Translations under genes and position numbers: made by a program
Shown here: one piece after another, positions 41,817-50,801 of the stretch
Numbering within the stretch: the first letter of the stretch is position 1
How the letters are laid out: each line of letters begins with the position of its first letter
Source of the DNA: Pectobacterium punjabense
Lineage (GTDB): Bacteria > Pseudomonadota > Gammaproteobacteria > Enterobacterales > Enterobacteriaceae
Assembly (NCBI RefSeq): GCF_012427845.1
Contig: NZ_CP038498.1
Location: 1,364,001 to 1,428,000 of the forward strand
Direction of reading: 5' to 3'
Length of the DNA: 64,000 nt
The notes under the pieces: model-generated
Told to the model about the DNA's origin: nothing
Database searches by the model: none
Seen by the model: the letters and a program-made list of their open reading frames with translations, nothing else

Positions 41817-43106
41817 ATGACTCGTCGCGCCATCGGGGTGAGTGAACGACCCCCCTTGTTACAAACCATCCCGTTGAGTTTCCAGCATCTGTTCGCGATG
41901 TTTGGCGCTACCGTTCTGGTCCCCATTCTGTTCAAGATCAACCCCGCGACCGTACTGTTATTTAACGGCGTGGGTACGCTGCTTTATTTATTCATTTGTA
42001 AGGGAAAAATCCCGGCATATTTGGGGTCGAGCTTCGCATTTATTTCTCCGGTTTTACTGCTGCTGCCGCTGGGATATGAAGTCGCACTGGGTGGTTTCAT
42101 TATGTGCGGCGTGTTGTTTTGTCTGGTGGCGCTGATTGTTAAGAAAGCGGGCACTGGCTGGCTGAATGTCCTGTTTCCGCCTGCGGCGATGGGGGCGATT
42201 GTCGCCGTCATCGGTCTTGAACTGGCGGGTGTTGCAGCAGGGATGGCTGGATTGTTGCCTGCCGATGGCACATCCGTTGATTCCACCGCGGTAACAATTT
42301 CTCTGGCGACGCTGGCGATCACCATTCTGGGATCGGTGCTGTTTCGCGGTTTTCTGGCGATCATCCCGATTCTGATCGGGGTACTGGCTGGCTATGCGCT
42401 GTCGTTCGCGCTGGGCGTGGTAGATTTAACGCCGATTCGTGAAGCGCACTGGTTCGCGATGCCGACATTCTATACGCCGCGCTTTGAGTGGTTTGCCATT
42501 CTGGCGATACTGCCTGCTGCGCTGGTGGTGATTGCGGAACACGTTGGCCACCTGGTGGTGACGGCGAATATCGTGAAGAAAGATCTGATGCGTGAGCCGG
42601 GTCTGCACCGTTCTATGTTCGCTAACGGCATTTCAACCGTGTTGTCCGGCTTCTTCGGTTCTACGCCGAATACGACCTATGGCGAAAACATCGGTGTACT
42701 GGCGATTACCAAAGTGTATAGCACCTGGGTTATCGGCGGTGCAGCGATCCTCGCGATCCTGCTTTCCTGCGTAGGTAAACTGGCGGCGGCGATTCAGGCT
42801 GTACCGGTTCCTGTCATGGGCGGCGTATCGCTGTTGCTGTACGGCGTGATCGGTGCGTCCGGTATTCGCGTGCTGATTGAATCCAAAGTGGATTACAACA
42901 AAGCGCAAAACTTGATCCTGACTTCCGTGATTCTGATCATCGGCGTCAGCGGCGCAAAAGTGCATCTGGGCTCGACCGAGCTGAAGGGCATGGCGCTGGC
43001 GACGGTTGTCGGTATTGGGATGAGCCTGGTGTTTAAGGTCATCAGCCTGTTCCGTAAAGAGGAAGAAATCCTCGATGCGCCGGAAGAGAACGACGCGCGT
43101 TCATAA
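41817..43106 (+). CDS. uraA: Uracil:proton symporter UraA
   Basis: A 429-aa NCS2-family transporter with 14 TMs. Signature segments are visible: AYLGSSFAFISPV (TM3), AAMGAIVAVIGLELAGVAAG, AEHVGHLVVTANIV (TM8, with the substrate-contacting glutamate) and FFGSTPNTTYGENIGV (TM10). The ATG at 41817 (MTRRAIGVSERP) matches the E. coli N-terminus and length. It supplies uracil for Upp. Confidence 0.97.
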   Translation: MTRRAIGVSERPPLLQTIPLSFQHLFAMFGATVLVPILFKINPATVLLFNGVGTLLYLFICKGKIPAYLGSSFAFISPVLLLLPLGYEVALGGFIMCGVLFCLVALIVKKAGTGWLNVLFPPAAMGAIVAVIGLELAGVAAGMAGLLPADGTSVDSTAVTISLATLAITILGSVLFRGFLAIIPILIGVLAGYALSFALGVVDLTPIREAHWFAMPTFYTPRFEWFAILAILPAALVVIAEHVGHLVVTANIVKKDLMREPGLHRSMFANGISTVLSGFFGSTPNTTYGENIGVLAITKVYSTWVIGGAAILAILLSCVGKLAAAIQAVPVPVMGGVSLLLYGVIGASGIRVLIESKVDYNKAQNLILTSVILIIGVSGAKVHLGSTELKGMALATVVGIGMSLVFKVISLFRKEEEILDAPEENDARS

Positions 43107-43120
43107 CGGCGTTATTCACC

Positions 43121-43155
43121 CCGTTGAGGCCGTCAATATCGCGGTCTCAACAGGG
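43121..43155 (+). terminator. Imperfect hairpin after uraA
   Basis: TTGAG/CTCAA arms extend with CCG/CGG around CAATATC. It could terminate uraA transcription, although there is no strong T-run. Confidence 0.45.
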
Positions 43156-43211
43156 ACTGGTTTCTGTGGTAAACTCGATCCGTTTTCCTGCCCGTTTTGC
43201 TTGAGGTGATT

Positions 43212-43913
43212 CTGAACACGCCGGCACAGCTTTCATTGCCACTCTACTTACCCGATGACGAAACATTTGCCAGTTTCTATCCGGGCGAAAACGCGTCTCT
43301 TCTTGCCGCCATCAATAATGCTTTGTATCAAGAGCATGGTAGCTATATCTATTTTTGGTCACGCGAAGGAGGCGGGCGCAGTCATCTGCTGCATGCTGCC
43401 TGTGCCGAACTGTCGCGTCAGGAACGCGCGGTGGGCTATGTGCCGTTAGATAAACGCGCCTACTTTGTGCCGGACGTGCTGGAAGGCATGGAACAGCTGG
43501 CGCTGGTCTGTATCGACAATATCGAATCTATCGCAGGCGATGAAGAATGGGAAATGGCGGTATTTAATCTGTATAACCGCATTCAGGAAACGGGGCGAGC
43601 CCGGCTGTTAATTACCGGAGATCGTCCGCCGCGTCAGCTAAATTTACGTCTGCCCGATCTGGCTTCTCGTCTCGACTGGGGACAAATCTACAAGCTACAA
43701 CCGTTATCGGATGACGAAAAGGGGGAGGCATTGCAGCTGCGTGCCAAACTGCGCGGGTTCGAATTGCCAGAAGACGTGAGTCGTTTTCTGCTTAAGCGTT
43801 TGGATCGAGAAATGCGCACGTTATTTATGACGCTCGATCAGCTTGACCACGCTTCCATCACTGCACAGCGCAAGCTGACCATTCCTTTTGTGAAAGAGAT
43901 CCTCGGGCTGTAG
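43212..43913 (+). CDS. hda: DnaA inactivator Hda
   Basis: A 233-aa AAA+ protein that, with the DNA-loaded sliding clamp, stimulates DnaA-ATP hydrolysis (RIDA). The N-terminal clamp-binding motif QLSLPL is present. The P-loop is the degenerate [11 protein letters not shown], and the DnaA-like [20 protein letters not shown] segment contains the Box VII arginine finger. I place the start at CTG 43212, preceded by GAGGTG, because this gives the E. coli length and E. coli hda is reported to start at CTG. A GTG at 43206 or TTG at 43197 are alternatives. Confidence 0.93.
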   Translation: MNTPAQLSLPLYLPDDETFASFYPGENASLLAAINNALYQEHGSYIYFWSREGGGRSHLLHAACAELSRQERAVGYVPLDKRAYFVPDVLEGMEQLALVCIDNIESIAGDEEWEMAVFNLYNRIQETGRARLLITGDRPPRQLNLRLPDLASRLDWGQIYKLQPLSDDEKGEALQLRAKLRGFELPEDVSRFLLKRLDREMRTLFMTLDQLDHASITAQRKLTIPFVKEILGL

Positions 43914-43951
43914 CTGGGGATCGCTAGCTGAAGATCCTCGATCTCTGACGG

Positions 43952-44323
43952 TTACAGAATTTCCAGTACCTGTTCTGGCGGGCGACCAAGACGTGCCTGA
44001 TCTTGTACCACGACGATAGGGCGCTCGATGAGCTTTGGATTATCGATCATCGCCTGAACAAGTTGCGCTTCCGTCAGCGCTGCGTCGGATAGCCCTAACT
44101 GCTGATAAGCCCCTTCTTTGGTTCTCATCAATTCGCGCGCGCTGCTAAAACCCAACTGTTGGATAAGCTGAGCCAGCGTCGCGGCATCGGGCGGTGTGTC
44201 GAGATAGAGCACGACGTTTGGGGCAATATTGTGCTCTTGCAGTAGCGCCAGCGTTTCACGGCTTTTGGAGCAGCGCGGGTTGTGGTAAATCGTCACGGAT
44301 TTTTGCTTTGAAGGCTGTGTCAT
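43952..44323 (-). CDS. yfgD: ArsC/Spx-family protein YfgD
   Basis: A 123-aa protein of the glutaredoxin-dependent arsenate reductase (ArsC) family. The active-site cysteine is in YHNPRCSKSRET. The family arginine is in ERPIVVVQDQARLGRPPE, close to the C-terminus. It follows bepA by 14 bp on the same strand, as in E. coli. A genuine arsenate-detoxifying role is unproven; no arsB or arsR is nearby. Confidence 0.9.
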   Translation of the reverse strand: MTQPSKQKSVTIYHNPRCSKSRETLALLQEHNIAPNVVLYLDTPPDAATLAQLIQQLGFSSARELMRTKEGAYQQLGLSDAALTEAQLVQAMIDNPKLIERPIVVVQDQARLGRPPEQVLEIL

Positions 44324-44337
44324 CGTTATGCTCCTTA

Positions 44338-45801
44338 TCAGGATTTCTGGTACTGGCGGAAACGCTGTTGTAACTGGCGGAACTGATCAATACGGGCATC
44401 GTAGCGCGCCTGCTCCAGACTCCCCAGTTTGACCAATGAACTCGCGTTGCTCAGTAGCCGAATAGATTGATCGAGTTGGCCGTTAAGTGCCAGACTCTCT
44501 GCACGAGCAGCCAGCTCTTCTGCACGCTGTCCTTGGGCTGCGGCGGCCTGCGCCAACAGCTCCCAGCCGTTCGGATCGTCAGGGTGCGCGTAGGTATAGC
44601 GATATAATATTTTGCCAGCGGCAGCCGGCTGCTTCCCTTCCACATAAGCATTCGCCAGATTAAGCTGAAGTACCGGGTTCGCCTGCATACCGGATACGTT
44701 TTGTAAACGGGCGATAGCTTGCGTAGCGCGGTTTTGTCCCAGATCGATATCGGTCATCATATCCAGAAACCACGGGTTTTCTGGCGCGCTGCTTAGCAGC
44801 GGTTGCAGCACATTGCGCGCGTCATCGTACTTCTTAGCCTGATACAGCTGAATGGCACGACCATACTTCGCGGCCAGCTGTTCCCGCACGTTACCTTTTT
44901 CCCATTGCACCAGCAGATCGTCGTTTAATGGGCGATCCGGCGAACCATACATGCCAAAAGTGCGTATTTTGGCGAACAAGAAATCTTGAGAAGACTGCAC
45001 GGGCGTTGAGCGCATCTGATTGGCGCGGTTACGGGCGTCTGACAGGCGGCTTTCCGGCAATGGGTGGGTCAGCAACATTTCCGGCGGTCTTGAAGCATAA
45101 CGTGATTGGTCAGCCAGCTTTTGCAGGAAATTCGGCATAGCTTGTGGATCGAAGCCCGCGCGCTGTAACACCTGAATCCCGATGCGGTCTGCCTCTTGTT
45201 CATTCGACTGCGTGAACGTGATCATGCCCTGCTGCGCACCTGCCAGCGTGCCGCTGAGCGCTGCCATTCCCAACTGTGGATTGGCCATTGCCAGCAGAAT
45301 AGAACCGAGCGCGCCAACCCAGGTGAGCGGGGCGCTACGCTGCTGTGATTCCATGCTGCGCGCCAGATGGCGCTGGGTAACGTGAGAGATTTCATGCGCC
45401 AACACCGAGGCCAGTTCGCTTTCGCTATCGGCATAGCGAAACAGCGCAGAATGCAGTACTACGTTGCCGCCGAAGAAGGCGAAGGCGTTGATGTCGTCAT
45501 TACGGATTAGATAAAAATGGAACGGCGTACGTACCGAATCAGCCTGCTTGACCAATCTGTTACCGAGCTGGTTAATGTAATTGGACAGCAGCGGATCGTT
45601 GATAAGCGGCGCACCAGCCCGCAGTTGACGGACGTAAAAATCGCCCATCGCCAGTTCCTGATTGATACTGAGCGTACCACCTGCGGTCGTGCCAATATCC
45701 GGCAGTCGATCCTGCGTGTCAGCCTGAACAGGAAGCAGGTTGCCAGCCAGTAGTGTCCCAAACAGGACGGACATGAGCGTTTTTCTTAACCGAATAGACA
45801 T
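44338..45801 (-). CDS. bepA: Periplasmic metalloprotease/chaperone BepA
   Basis: A 487-aa M48-family zinc metalloprotease that assists LptD assembly and degrades misassembled outer-membrane proteins. The signal peptide ends at QA-D near residue 28. The zinc motif HEISH is in [14 protein letters not shown], with the third ligand in NEQEADRIG. The C-terminal half (about 310-487) is TPR. The start ATG at 45799-45801 gives the exact E. coli length. It precedes yfgD in one operon. Confidence 0.96.
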   Translation of the reverse strand: MSIRLRKTLMSVLFGTLLAGNLLPVQADTQDRLPDIGTTAGGTLSINQELAMGDFYVRQLRAGAPLINDPLLSNYINQLGNRLVKQADSVRTPFHFYLIRNDDINAFAFFGGNVVLHSALFRYADSESELASVLAHEISHVTQRHLARSMESQQRSAPLTWVGALGSILLAMANPQLGMAALSGTLAGAQQGMITFTQSNEQEADRIGIQVLQRAGFDPQAMPNFLQKLADQSRYASRPPEMLLTHPLPESRLSDARNRANQMRSTPVQSSQDFLFAKIRTFGMYGSPDRPLNDDLLVQWEKGNVREQLAAKYGRAIQLYQAKKYDDARNVLQPLLSSAPENPWFLDMMTDIDLGQNRATQAIARLQNVSGMQANPVLQLNLANAYVEGKQPAAAGKILYRYTYAHPDDPNGWELLAQAAAAQGQRAEELAARAESLALNGQLDQSIRLLSNASSLVKLGSLEQARYDARIDQFRQLQQRFRQYQKS

Positions 45802-45921
45802 AACGGAAGATAACCTTATCAACAGCTAACGTGAAAGCATTCTGCCGACTATCTTAGCCAGCGATGGAAGACAAAGAAATGCCCGAGCGGGAAAAACGTG
45901 GTGAAGAGAGATAAAGGCAGG

Positions 45922-45949
45922 AAAAACCGGCACGTATGACGGTGCCGGT
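45922..45949 (-). terminator. bcp terminator
   Basis: On the minus strand, arms CCGGCAC/GTGCCGG around eight bases are followed by TTTTTCC, 22 bp past the bcp stop. Confidence 0.85.
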
Positions 45950-45970
45950 GGGCGATTTGAAAACCGCGAA

Positions 45971-46438
45971 TTAGGCGTTTTTCAGATAATCGAGAACGAT
46001 GTCGTGGTGGTTGCTGGTTTTGAAGTCGTCAAACACCTTCTCTACCTTGCCATTTTCATCGATCAGAAAACTGATGCGATGAATACCGTCATAGGTTTTC
46101 CCCATGAAGGTTTTTTCTCCCCAAACGCCAAACCCTTCTGAAACCTGATGATCCTCATCAGAAAGCAGCGTGAAATTTAAGACCTCTTTCTCGACAAAAC
46201 GGGACAGTTTTTCTGATTTGTCCGTACTAATACCGAGAACTTCAACGCCATGTTTTTTCAAATCGTCCATGTTATCGCGCAGGCCGCAAGCCTGAACGGT
46301 GCATCCTGGCGTCATTGCTTTAGGGTAGAAATACACCAACACTTTCTGTCCCTGGAAGTCGGTTAAATTTACTTGTTCGCCATCTTGGTCGGGCAAGCTA
46401 AATTTCGGTGCAATATCACCGGCTTTCAGTGTGTTCAT
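45971..46438 (-). CDS. bcp: Thioredoxin-dependent peroxiredoxin Bcp
   Basis: A 155-aa BCP/PrxQ peroxiredoxin that reduces peroxides. The peroxidatic and resolving cysteines are in MTPGCTVQACGLRD (spaced by four residues, the typical PrxQ arrangement). Conserved YFYPKAMTPG and FGVWGEKTFMGKTYDGIHR follow. The ATG at 46438 is preferred to the adjacent GTG one codon earlier. It lies 52 bp after gcvR on the same strand, as in E. coli. Confidence 0.96.
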   Translation of the reverse strand: MNTLKAGDIAPKFSLPDQDGEQVNLTDFQGQKVLVYFYPKAMTPGCTVQACGLRDNMDDLKKHGVEVLGISTDKSEKLSRFVEKEVLNFTLLSDEDHQVSEGFGVWGEKTFMGKTYDGIHRISFLIDENGKVEKVFDDFKTSNHHDIVLDYLKNA

Positions 46439-46490
46439 CACGACTCTCCGTCTTGTGTCTCTTCATGCTGTGGATATACCCATAATTATA

Positions 46491-47042
46491 CTATTGGGCA
46501 TAGTTAACGACGCTAATACTGCCTTGTGCGTTCAATTCTGTACATAGCTGATGAAAGGCTGGCTCAATAATTAAGCTATCAAGCGTTGCAGAACTGTGTG
46601 CGGCAATCTGAATATACAGCTGCGGTGGTTTTCCACCCTCTGCGGGCTGCGTTTTTGAAACCAACTCAGCAATGTTTAACTGGTGAGAATCGAACAAATC
46701 AGTGAAACGCTCAATAATGTGAGGCGAATCGGCGACGTCAACCTTCACCCAAACGGTGGACGGTGTTGGCTGGCTGGCCTGTGACTCTGTCCGCTTCATC
46801 ACGATCAATAAATCCATCTCCGCACCTTTCAGCGGCAGGGTAGATTCAATCAGCGTTATGGCGTTCCAACTGCCGGACAGCAGCATAATAAACGTGAACT
46901 CTTTGCCCAGCATAGCAAGACGGCTATCTTCGATATTGCAGCCACAGCTACTGACGTGGCGGGTAATCGCATTGACAATACCGGGGCGATCGACTCCCAG
47001 CGCGGTAATAACCAGATAGTGTTCTTGTGAGCTTGGCAACAT
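46491..47042 (-). CDS. gcvR: Glycine cleavage system transcriptional repressor GcvR
   Basis: A 183-aa protein with two ACT domains (about 10-85, YLVITALGVDRPGIVNAITRH; about 97-175, VWVKVDVADSPHIIERFTDLF). In E. coli GcvR binds GcvA and glycine and prevents activation of gcvTHP. The ATG at 47042 is chosen because AGGA is seven bases upstream and the N-terminus then matches E. coli; the ATG directly before it (47045) is also possible. Divergent from dapA. Confidence 0.94.
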   Translation of the reverse strand: MLPSSQEHYLVITALGVDRPGIVNAITRHVSSCGCNIEDSRLAMLGKEFTFIMLLSGSWNAITLIESTLPLKGAEMDLLIVMKRTESQASQPTPSTVWVKVDVADSPHIIERFTDLFDSHQLNIAELVSKTQPAEGGKPPQLYIQIAAHSSATLDSLIIEPAFHQLCTELNAQGSISVVNYAQ

Positions 47043-47344
47043 CATGCTTCCTGTCTTTTTTCCCATTAATACATGGTAAACATAAAAAATTGCCTGGAGC
47101 AATTTTTAACGCCGCTTGCGGCGGCCCGAAGGGCGGCGGGCAGGGATAGCCCGCCGTAAAAAACCTGGAGCCATTTTTAGCTCGATTTACGCGGTCTATT
47201 TTCCCAAAACGTCAGAAGCATTTTTAATTTCGTTTACTGCGTCATAAAAAAACCTGCGTCAGGCACCTACAACGCCCTTGTCCGCTTGCTTTTGCATAGA
47301 GGTCAAAAGTACCATGAAGCACTTGTTTGTGGAGGGGATGGCCA
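47043..47344. other. Divergent gcvR/dapA intergenic region
   Basis: A 302-bp spacer. The gcvR side holds the most complete multi-hairpin repeat plus two further half-copies. The dapA side (47185-47344) has no promoter I can call with confidence. The ribosome-binding sequence GGAGGGG precedes the dapA ATG. Confidence 0.5.
47084..47180. repeat. Multi-hairpin intergenic repeat, copy 4 (most complete)
   Basis: Stems in order: AAAAATTGC-ctgga-GCAATTTTT, GCCGC-tt-GCGGC, GCCC-gaa-GGGC, GCGGGC-agggata-GCCCGC. They are followed by a degenerate restart of the first hairpin (AAAAAACCTGGAGCCATTTTTA, 47158-47179) and a third weaker one near 47203-47226. Confidence 0.75.
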
Positions 47345-48223
47345 ATGTTTACGGGAAGTATTGTTGCGCTGGTTACGCCGATGGACGCCAAAGGCGCTGT
47401 CGATCGGGCGAGCTTGAAGAAACTGATTGATTATCATGTCGCTAGCGGTACATCGGCGATTGTCTCTGTCGGCACGACGGGCGAATCCGCTACGTTGAGC
47501 CATGACGAACATGGCGATGTTGTATTGTTGACGCTGGAACTGAGCGACGGGCGTATTCCCGTTATCGCTGGAACCGGTGCGAATGCTACCGCCGAAGGTG
47601 TTTCACTGACGAAACGCTTTCACGGCACGGGCGTTGTTGGCTGCCTGACGGTGACACCGTACTATAATAAACCGACGCAGGAAGGGCTGTTCCAGCACTT
47701 CAAAGCGATCGCCGAACATACCGATTTGCCACAAATCCTGTATAACGTACCTTCTCGTACCGGTTGCGATATGCTGCCGGAAACGGTTGCCCGTTTGTCT
47801 GAAGTGAAAAATATTGTCGCAATTAAAGAAGCGACGGGGAACTTAAGTCGGGTAAGCCAGATCCAAGAGCTGGTTAGTGAAGACTTCATTTTGCTGAGCG
47901 GCGATGACGCTAGCGGGTTAGACTTTATGCAACTCGGCGGTAAAGGGGTGATTTCCGTAACGGCGAACATTGCTGCGCGTGAAATGGCGGAACTTTGCAA
48001 GCTGGCGGCGCAGGGCAATTTTGTCGAAGCGCGCCGTTTAAATCAGCGCCTGATGCCACTGCATCAGAAGTTATTTGTTGAACCCAATCCTATTCCGGTG
48101 AAGTGGGCCTGTAAGGAATTGGGACTCATAGCGACCGATACGCTGCGCTTGCCGATGACACCGTTGACCGATTCTGGCCGCACGGTGATGGGGCAAGCAC
48201 TTAAGCAAGCGGGTTTGCTGTAA
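47345..48223 (+). CDS. dapA: 4-Hydroxy-tetrahydrodipicolinate synthase DapA
   Basis: A 292-aa TIM-barrel aldolase-family enzyme that condenses pyruvate with aspartate semialdehyde in lysine and peptidoglycan precursor synthesis. The Schiff-base lysine is in [14 protein letters not shown] and the catalytic Tyr in [11 protein letters not shown], with GTTGESATL near the N-terminus. The ATG at 47345 ([12 protein letters not shown]) gives exactly the E. coli length. bamC follows 16 bp later. Confidence 0.98.
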   Translation: MFTGSIVALVTPMDAKGAVDRASLKKLIDYHVASGTSAIVSVGTTGESATLSHDEHGDVVLLTLELSDGRIPVIAGTGANATAEGVSLTKRFHGTGVVGCLTVTPYYNKPTQEGLFQHFKAIAEHTDLPQILYNVPSRTGCDMLPETVARLSEVKNIVAIKEATGNLSRVSQIQELVSEDFILLSGDDASGLDFMQLGGKGVISVTANIAAREMAELCKLAAQGNFVEARRLNQRLMPLHQKLFVEPNPIPVKWACKELGLIATDTLRLPMTPLTDSGRTVMGQALKQAGLL

Positions 48224-48239
48224 TCGTTAGGGAGATTTA

Positions 48240-49277
48240 ATGAGTTATTCATTACAAAAGTCGATGGTGGCAAAAGTCGTTGGCTTATCACTCGTGATGT
48301 TGCTTGCGGCTTGTTCCAGCGATCAGCGCTATAAGCGTCAGGTCAGTGGCGATGAATCCTATTTGAAAGCGCCTGAGCATCACGCGCTGAATACGCCTGC
48401 CGGGATGATTTTACCCTTGCAGAACGGGGATTATGACATACCACCGGTTACCCTGAATGGTGCGGTCGGCAAGGCACTGGATATTCGTCCTCCTGTGCAG
48501 CCATTGGCTTTGTTGAATGGTTCCCGTACCCAGGTTTCGGGGGATACGGCAACGCTGTTTTTAGAAAACAGCGCGCAAAATAGCCAGCTCTGGTCTCAGG
48601 TTATCCGCGTGTTGCAAGACAAAGCGTTCACCATTGCTAGCCGTCAGGATGCCAGCCAAACGCTGACCACTGACTGGATCTCATGGCCGCGTGAAGATGA
48701 AGACGTACCGTATCAGGGGCGTTATCAGGTTTCCGTACAGCAGCAGGGCTATCAGGTTGCTTTGGTCGTAAAATTGCTGGGATTGCAGTTGAACGGCCAG
48801 CCAGTGACAGCGGGCGATCAGACTCAGCGTTACACCGGGTTGATGCTGAATGCGCTTAGCAATGGTCTGGATTCTCAGGCAACGGCACGCGAAAATGCGC
48901 TGGCAAATCGCACTATTGGTTCGCTGGATGTACAGAGTGGAGCGGATGATACAGGCCTGCCACTTCTGATTGTGCGCGGTCCGTACACGGTGGTATGGGA
49001 TCGTCTGCCTGCGGCGCTGGACAAGATCGGTATGAAGGTGAACGATCGTAGCCGTCCGCAAGGCTCTGTCTCCGTCACGTATCGTGCACCAAGCGGCGGA
49101 ACCTGGGATGATCTGGGCGCGAAAAACCCTGAACTGCCTAACGGCGATTACAAATTGCAGGTTGGTGATTTAGATAACCGCAGCAGTTTGCAATTTATCG
49201 ATTCCAAAGGGCATACGCTAACCCAGTCTCAGAATGATGCGCTGGTGGCCGTATTCCAGGCGGCGTTCGGTAAATAA
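48240..49277 (+). CDS. bamC: BAM complex lipoprotein BamC
   Basis: A 345-aa outer-membrane lipoprotein of the beta-barrel assembly machinery. The lipobox LLAAC places the lipidated cysteine at residue 25. It is followed by the unstructured stretch that wraps BamD ([17 protein letters not shown]) and two helix-grip domains. GGAG precedes the ATG. The arrangement dapA-bamC is as in E. coli. Confidence 0.96.
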   Translation: MSYSLQKSMVAKVVGLSLVMLLAACSSDQRYKRQVSGDESYLKAPEHHALNTPAGMILPLQNGDYDIPPVTLNGAVGKALDIRPPVQPLALLNGSRTQVSGDTATLFLENSAQNSQLWSQVIRVLQDKAFTIASRQDASQTLTTDWISWPREDEDVPYQGRYQVSVQQQGYQVALVVKLLGLQLNGQPVTAGDQTQRYTGLMLNALSNGLDSQATARENALANRTIGSLDVQSGADDTGLPLLIVRGPYTVVWDRLPAALDKIGMKVNDRSRPQGSVSVTYRAPSGGTWDDLGAKNPELPNGDYKLQVGDLDNRSSLQFIDSKGHTLTQSQNDALVAVFQAAFGK

Positions 49278-49287
49278 CGCATAAATC

Positions 49288-49313
49288 AAGGGTCGGATTA
49301 TCCGGCCCTTCTT
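49288..49313 (+). terminator. Hairpin between bamC and purC
   Basis: AAGGGTCGGA-tta-TCCGGCCCTTCTT forms a ten-base stem with one G-U pair, 11 bp after the bamC stop. Confidence 0.7.
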
Positions 49314-49348
49314 CATTCAACCTCTCTACCCGAATTGGCGGGCGCTGT

Positions 49349-49364
49349 TGGCAACCGTTCGGGA
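49349..49364 (+). promoter_or_regulatory. Possible PurR box upstream of purC
   Basis: TGGCAACCGTTCGGGA keeps the central GCAA-N-CGTT of the PurR palindrome but has several mismatches. It lies 55 bp before the purC ATG. E. coli purC is PurR-repressed. Confidence 0.35.
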
Positions 49365-49418
49365 AAGCGTTAAATATACGGGTCGTATTTTTGACCCTCA
49401 CTGTGTGGAGTAATAAAG

Positions 49419-50132
49419 ATGCAAAAGCTAGCTGAGCTGTATCGTGGAAAGGCGAAAACTGTCTACACCACCGAAGATCCCGATCTACTGGTGCTGGAGT
49501 TCCGCAATGATACATCAGCAGGAGACGGTGCGCGCATTGAGCAGTTTGACCGGAAAGGAATGGTAAATAACAAGTTCAACCATTTCATCATGAGCAAACT
49601 GGAAGAAGCTGGAATCCCAACGCAAATGGTGAGCCTGCTTTCTGACAATGAAGTGCTGGTGAAAAAACTGGAGATGGTGCCGGTCGAGTGCGTCGTGCGC
49701 AACCGTGCGGCGGGATCGCTGGTAAAACGTCTGGGGATCGAAGAAGGTATCGAGCTGAATCCGCCGTTGTTCGATTTGTTCCTGAAAAATGATGCGATGC
49801 ATGATCCAATGGTGAACGAATCTTACTGCAAGACGTTCGGCTGGGTGAACGAAGAGAATCTGGCTCGCATGAAAGCGCTGAGCTACAAGGCGAATGAAGT
49901 GCTGAGCAAACTGTTTGGCGACGCTGGGCTGATTCTGGTCGATTTCAAGCTGGAGTTTGGTCTGTTCAAGGGCGAAGTCGTGCTGGGTGATGAATTCTCA
50001 CCAGACGGTAGCCGCCTGTGGGACAAAGAAACGCTGAACAAAATGGATAAAGACCGTTTCCGTCAGAGCCTCGGTGGTTTGATTGAAGCGTATGAAGAAG
50101 TTGCGCACCGTATCGGCGTAAAATTAGACTAA
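49419..50132 (+). CDS. purC: SAICAR synthase PurC
   Basis: A 237-aa ligase that adds aspartate to CAIR. Signature motifs are [33 protein letters not shown] and [10 protein letters not shown]. Length is identical to E. coli PurC. It stands alone between terminators. Confidence 0.98.
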   Translation: MQKLAELYRGKAKTVYTTEDPDLLVLEFRNDTSAGDGARIEQFDRKGMVNNKFNHFIMSKLEEAGIPTQMVSLLSDNEVLVKKLEMVPVECVVRNRAAGSLVKRLGIEEGIELNPPLFDLFLKNDAMHDPMVNESYCKTFGWVNEENLARMKALSYKANEVLSKLFGDAGLILVDFKLEFGLFKGEVVLGDEFSPDGSRLWDKETLNKMDKDRFRQSLGGLIEAYEEVAHRIGVKLD

Positions 50133-50151
50133 CTGCGCAATCGTTTACGTT

Positions 50152-50190
50152 CAGGTCGCCAATCTGCAATACCCAGGCGACCTGAATGTT
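50152..50190 (+). terminator. purC terminator hairpin
   Basis: A perfect nine-base stem CAGGTCGCC/GGCGACCTG with a 15-base loop, then AATGTTTT. The T-run is short. Confidence 0.6.
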
Positions 50191-50331
50191 TTAATGATTT
50201 TTCTCTCGAAAAGCCGCCTTTCTCTTCTCGTCTTTGCTGAATGATTTGCTGACCTGTCCCTCACTCCGATTAATGCTATCATCGCGGTTTGCTTAACGCG
50301 CAACCTGACTACTTTCGACAGACTCGCATCC

Positions 50332-50784
50332 ATGGCTTACTTCGATCCAACATTGTTAATTCTGCTCGTTCTGGCGGGGCTGGGTATTATCAGCCACAAC
50401 ATGACCGTCACGCTGGCAATTCTGGTTCTGCTGGCAATACGTATCACCCCTTTAAATAACTATTTTCCGTGGGTGGAAAAATATGGGCTGAGTATCGGTA
50501 TTGTGGTGCTGACGATTGGCGTAATGGCACCGATTGCCAGCGGAAAAATTACCGCCAGTGAAGTGATGCACTCCTTTCTGCACTGGAAATCCCTGCTGGC
50601 GATCCTCATTGGCGTTGTTGTGTCCTGGCTTGGTGGACGCGGCGTGTCGCTGATGAGCAGCCAACCCTCCGTGGTGGCGGGATTGCTGGTGGGAACGGTC
50701 ATGGGCGTGGCGCTGTTTCGCGGCGTTCCGGTCGGACCGCTGATCGCCGCAGGGTTACTTTCTCTGCTGATCGGCAAGACCTGA
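50332..50784 (+). CDS. yeaL: DUF441/UPF0756 membrane protein YeaL
   Basis: A 150-aa inner-membrane protein of the UPF0756 (DUF441) family with four predicted TM segments (about 8-35, 48-68, 83-103, 112-145). Conserved blocks include [35 protein letters not shown] and [21 protein letters not shown]. Function is unknown. It ends 17 bp before tmcA, with which it may be cotranscribed; in E. coli yeaL is elsewhere. Confidence 0.9.
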   Translation: MAYFDPTLLILLVLAGLGIISHNMTVTLAILVLLAIRITPLNNYFPWVEKYGLSIGIVVLTIGVMAPIASGKITASEVMHSFLHWKSLLAILIGVVVSWLGGRGVSLMSSQPSVVAGLLVGTVMGVALFRGVPVGPLIAAGLLSLLIGKT

Positions 50785-50801
50785 TTCATCCGGCGCGTGT
50801 G

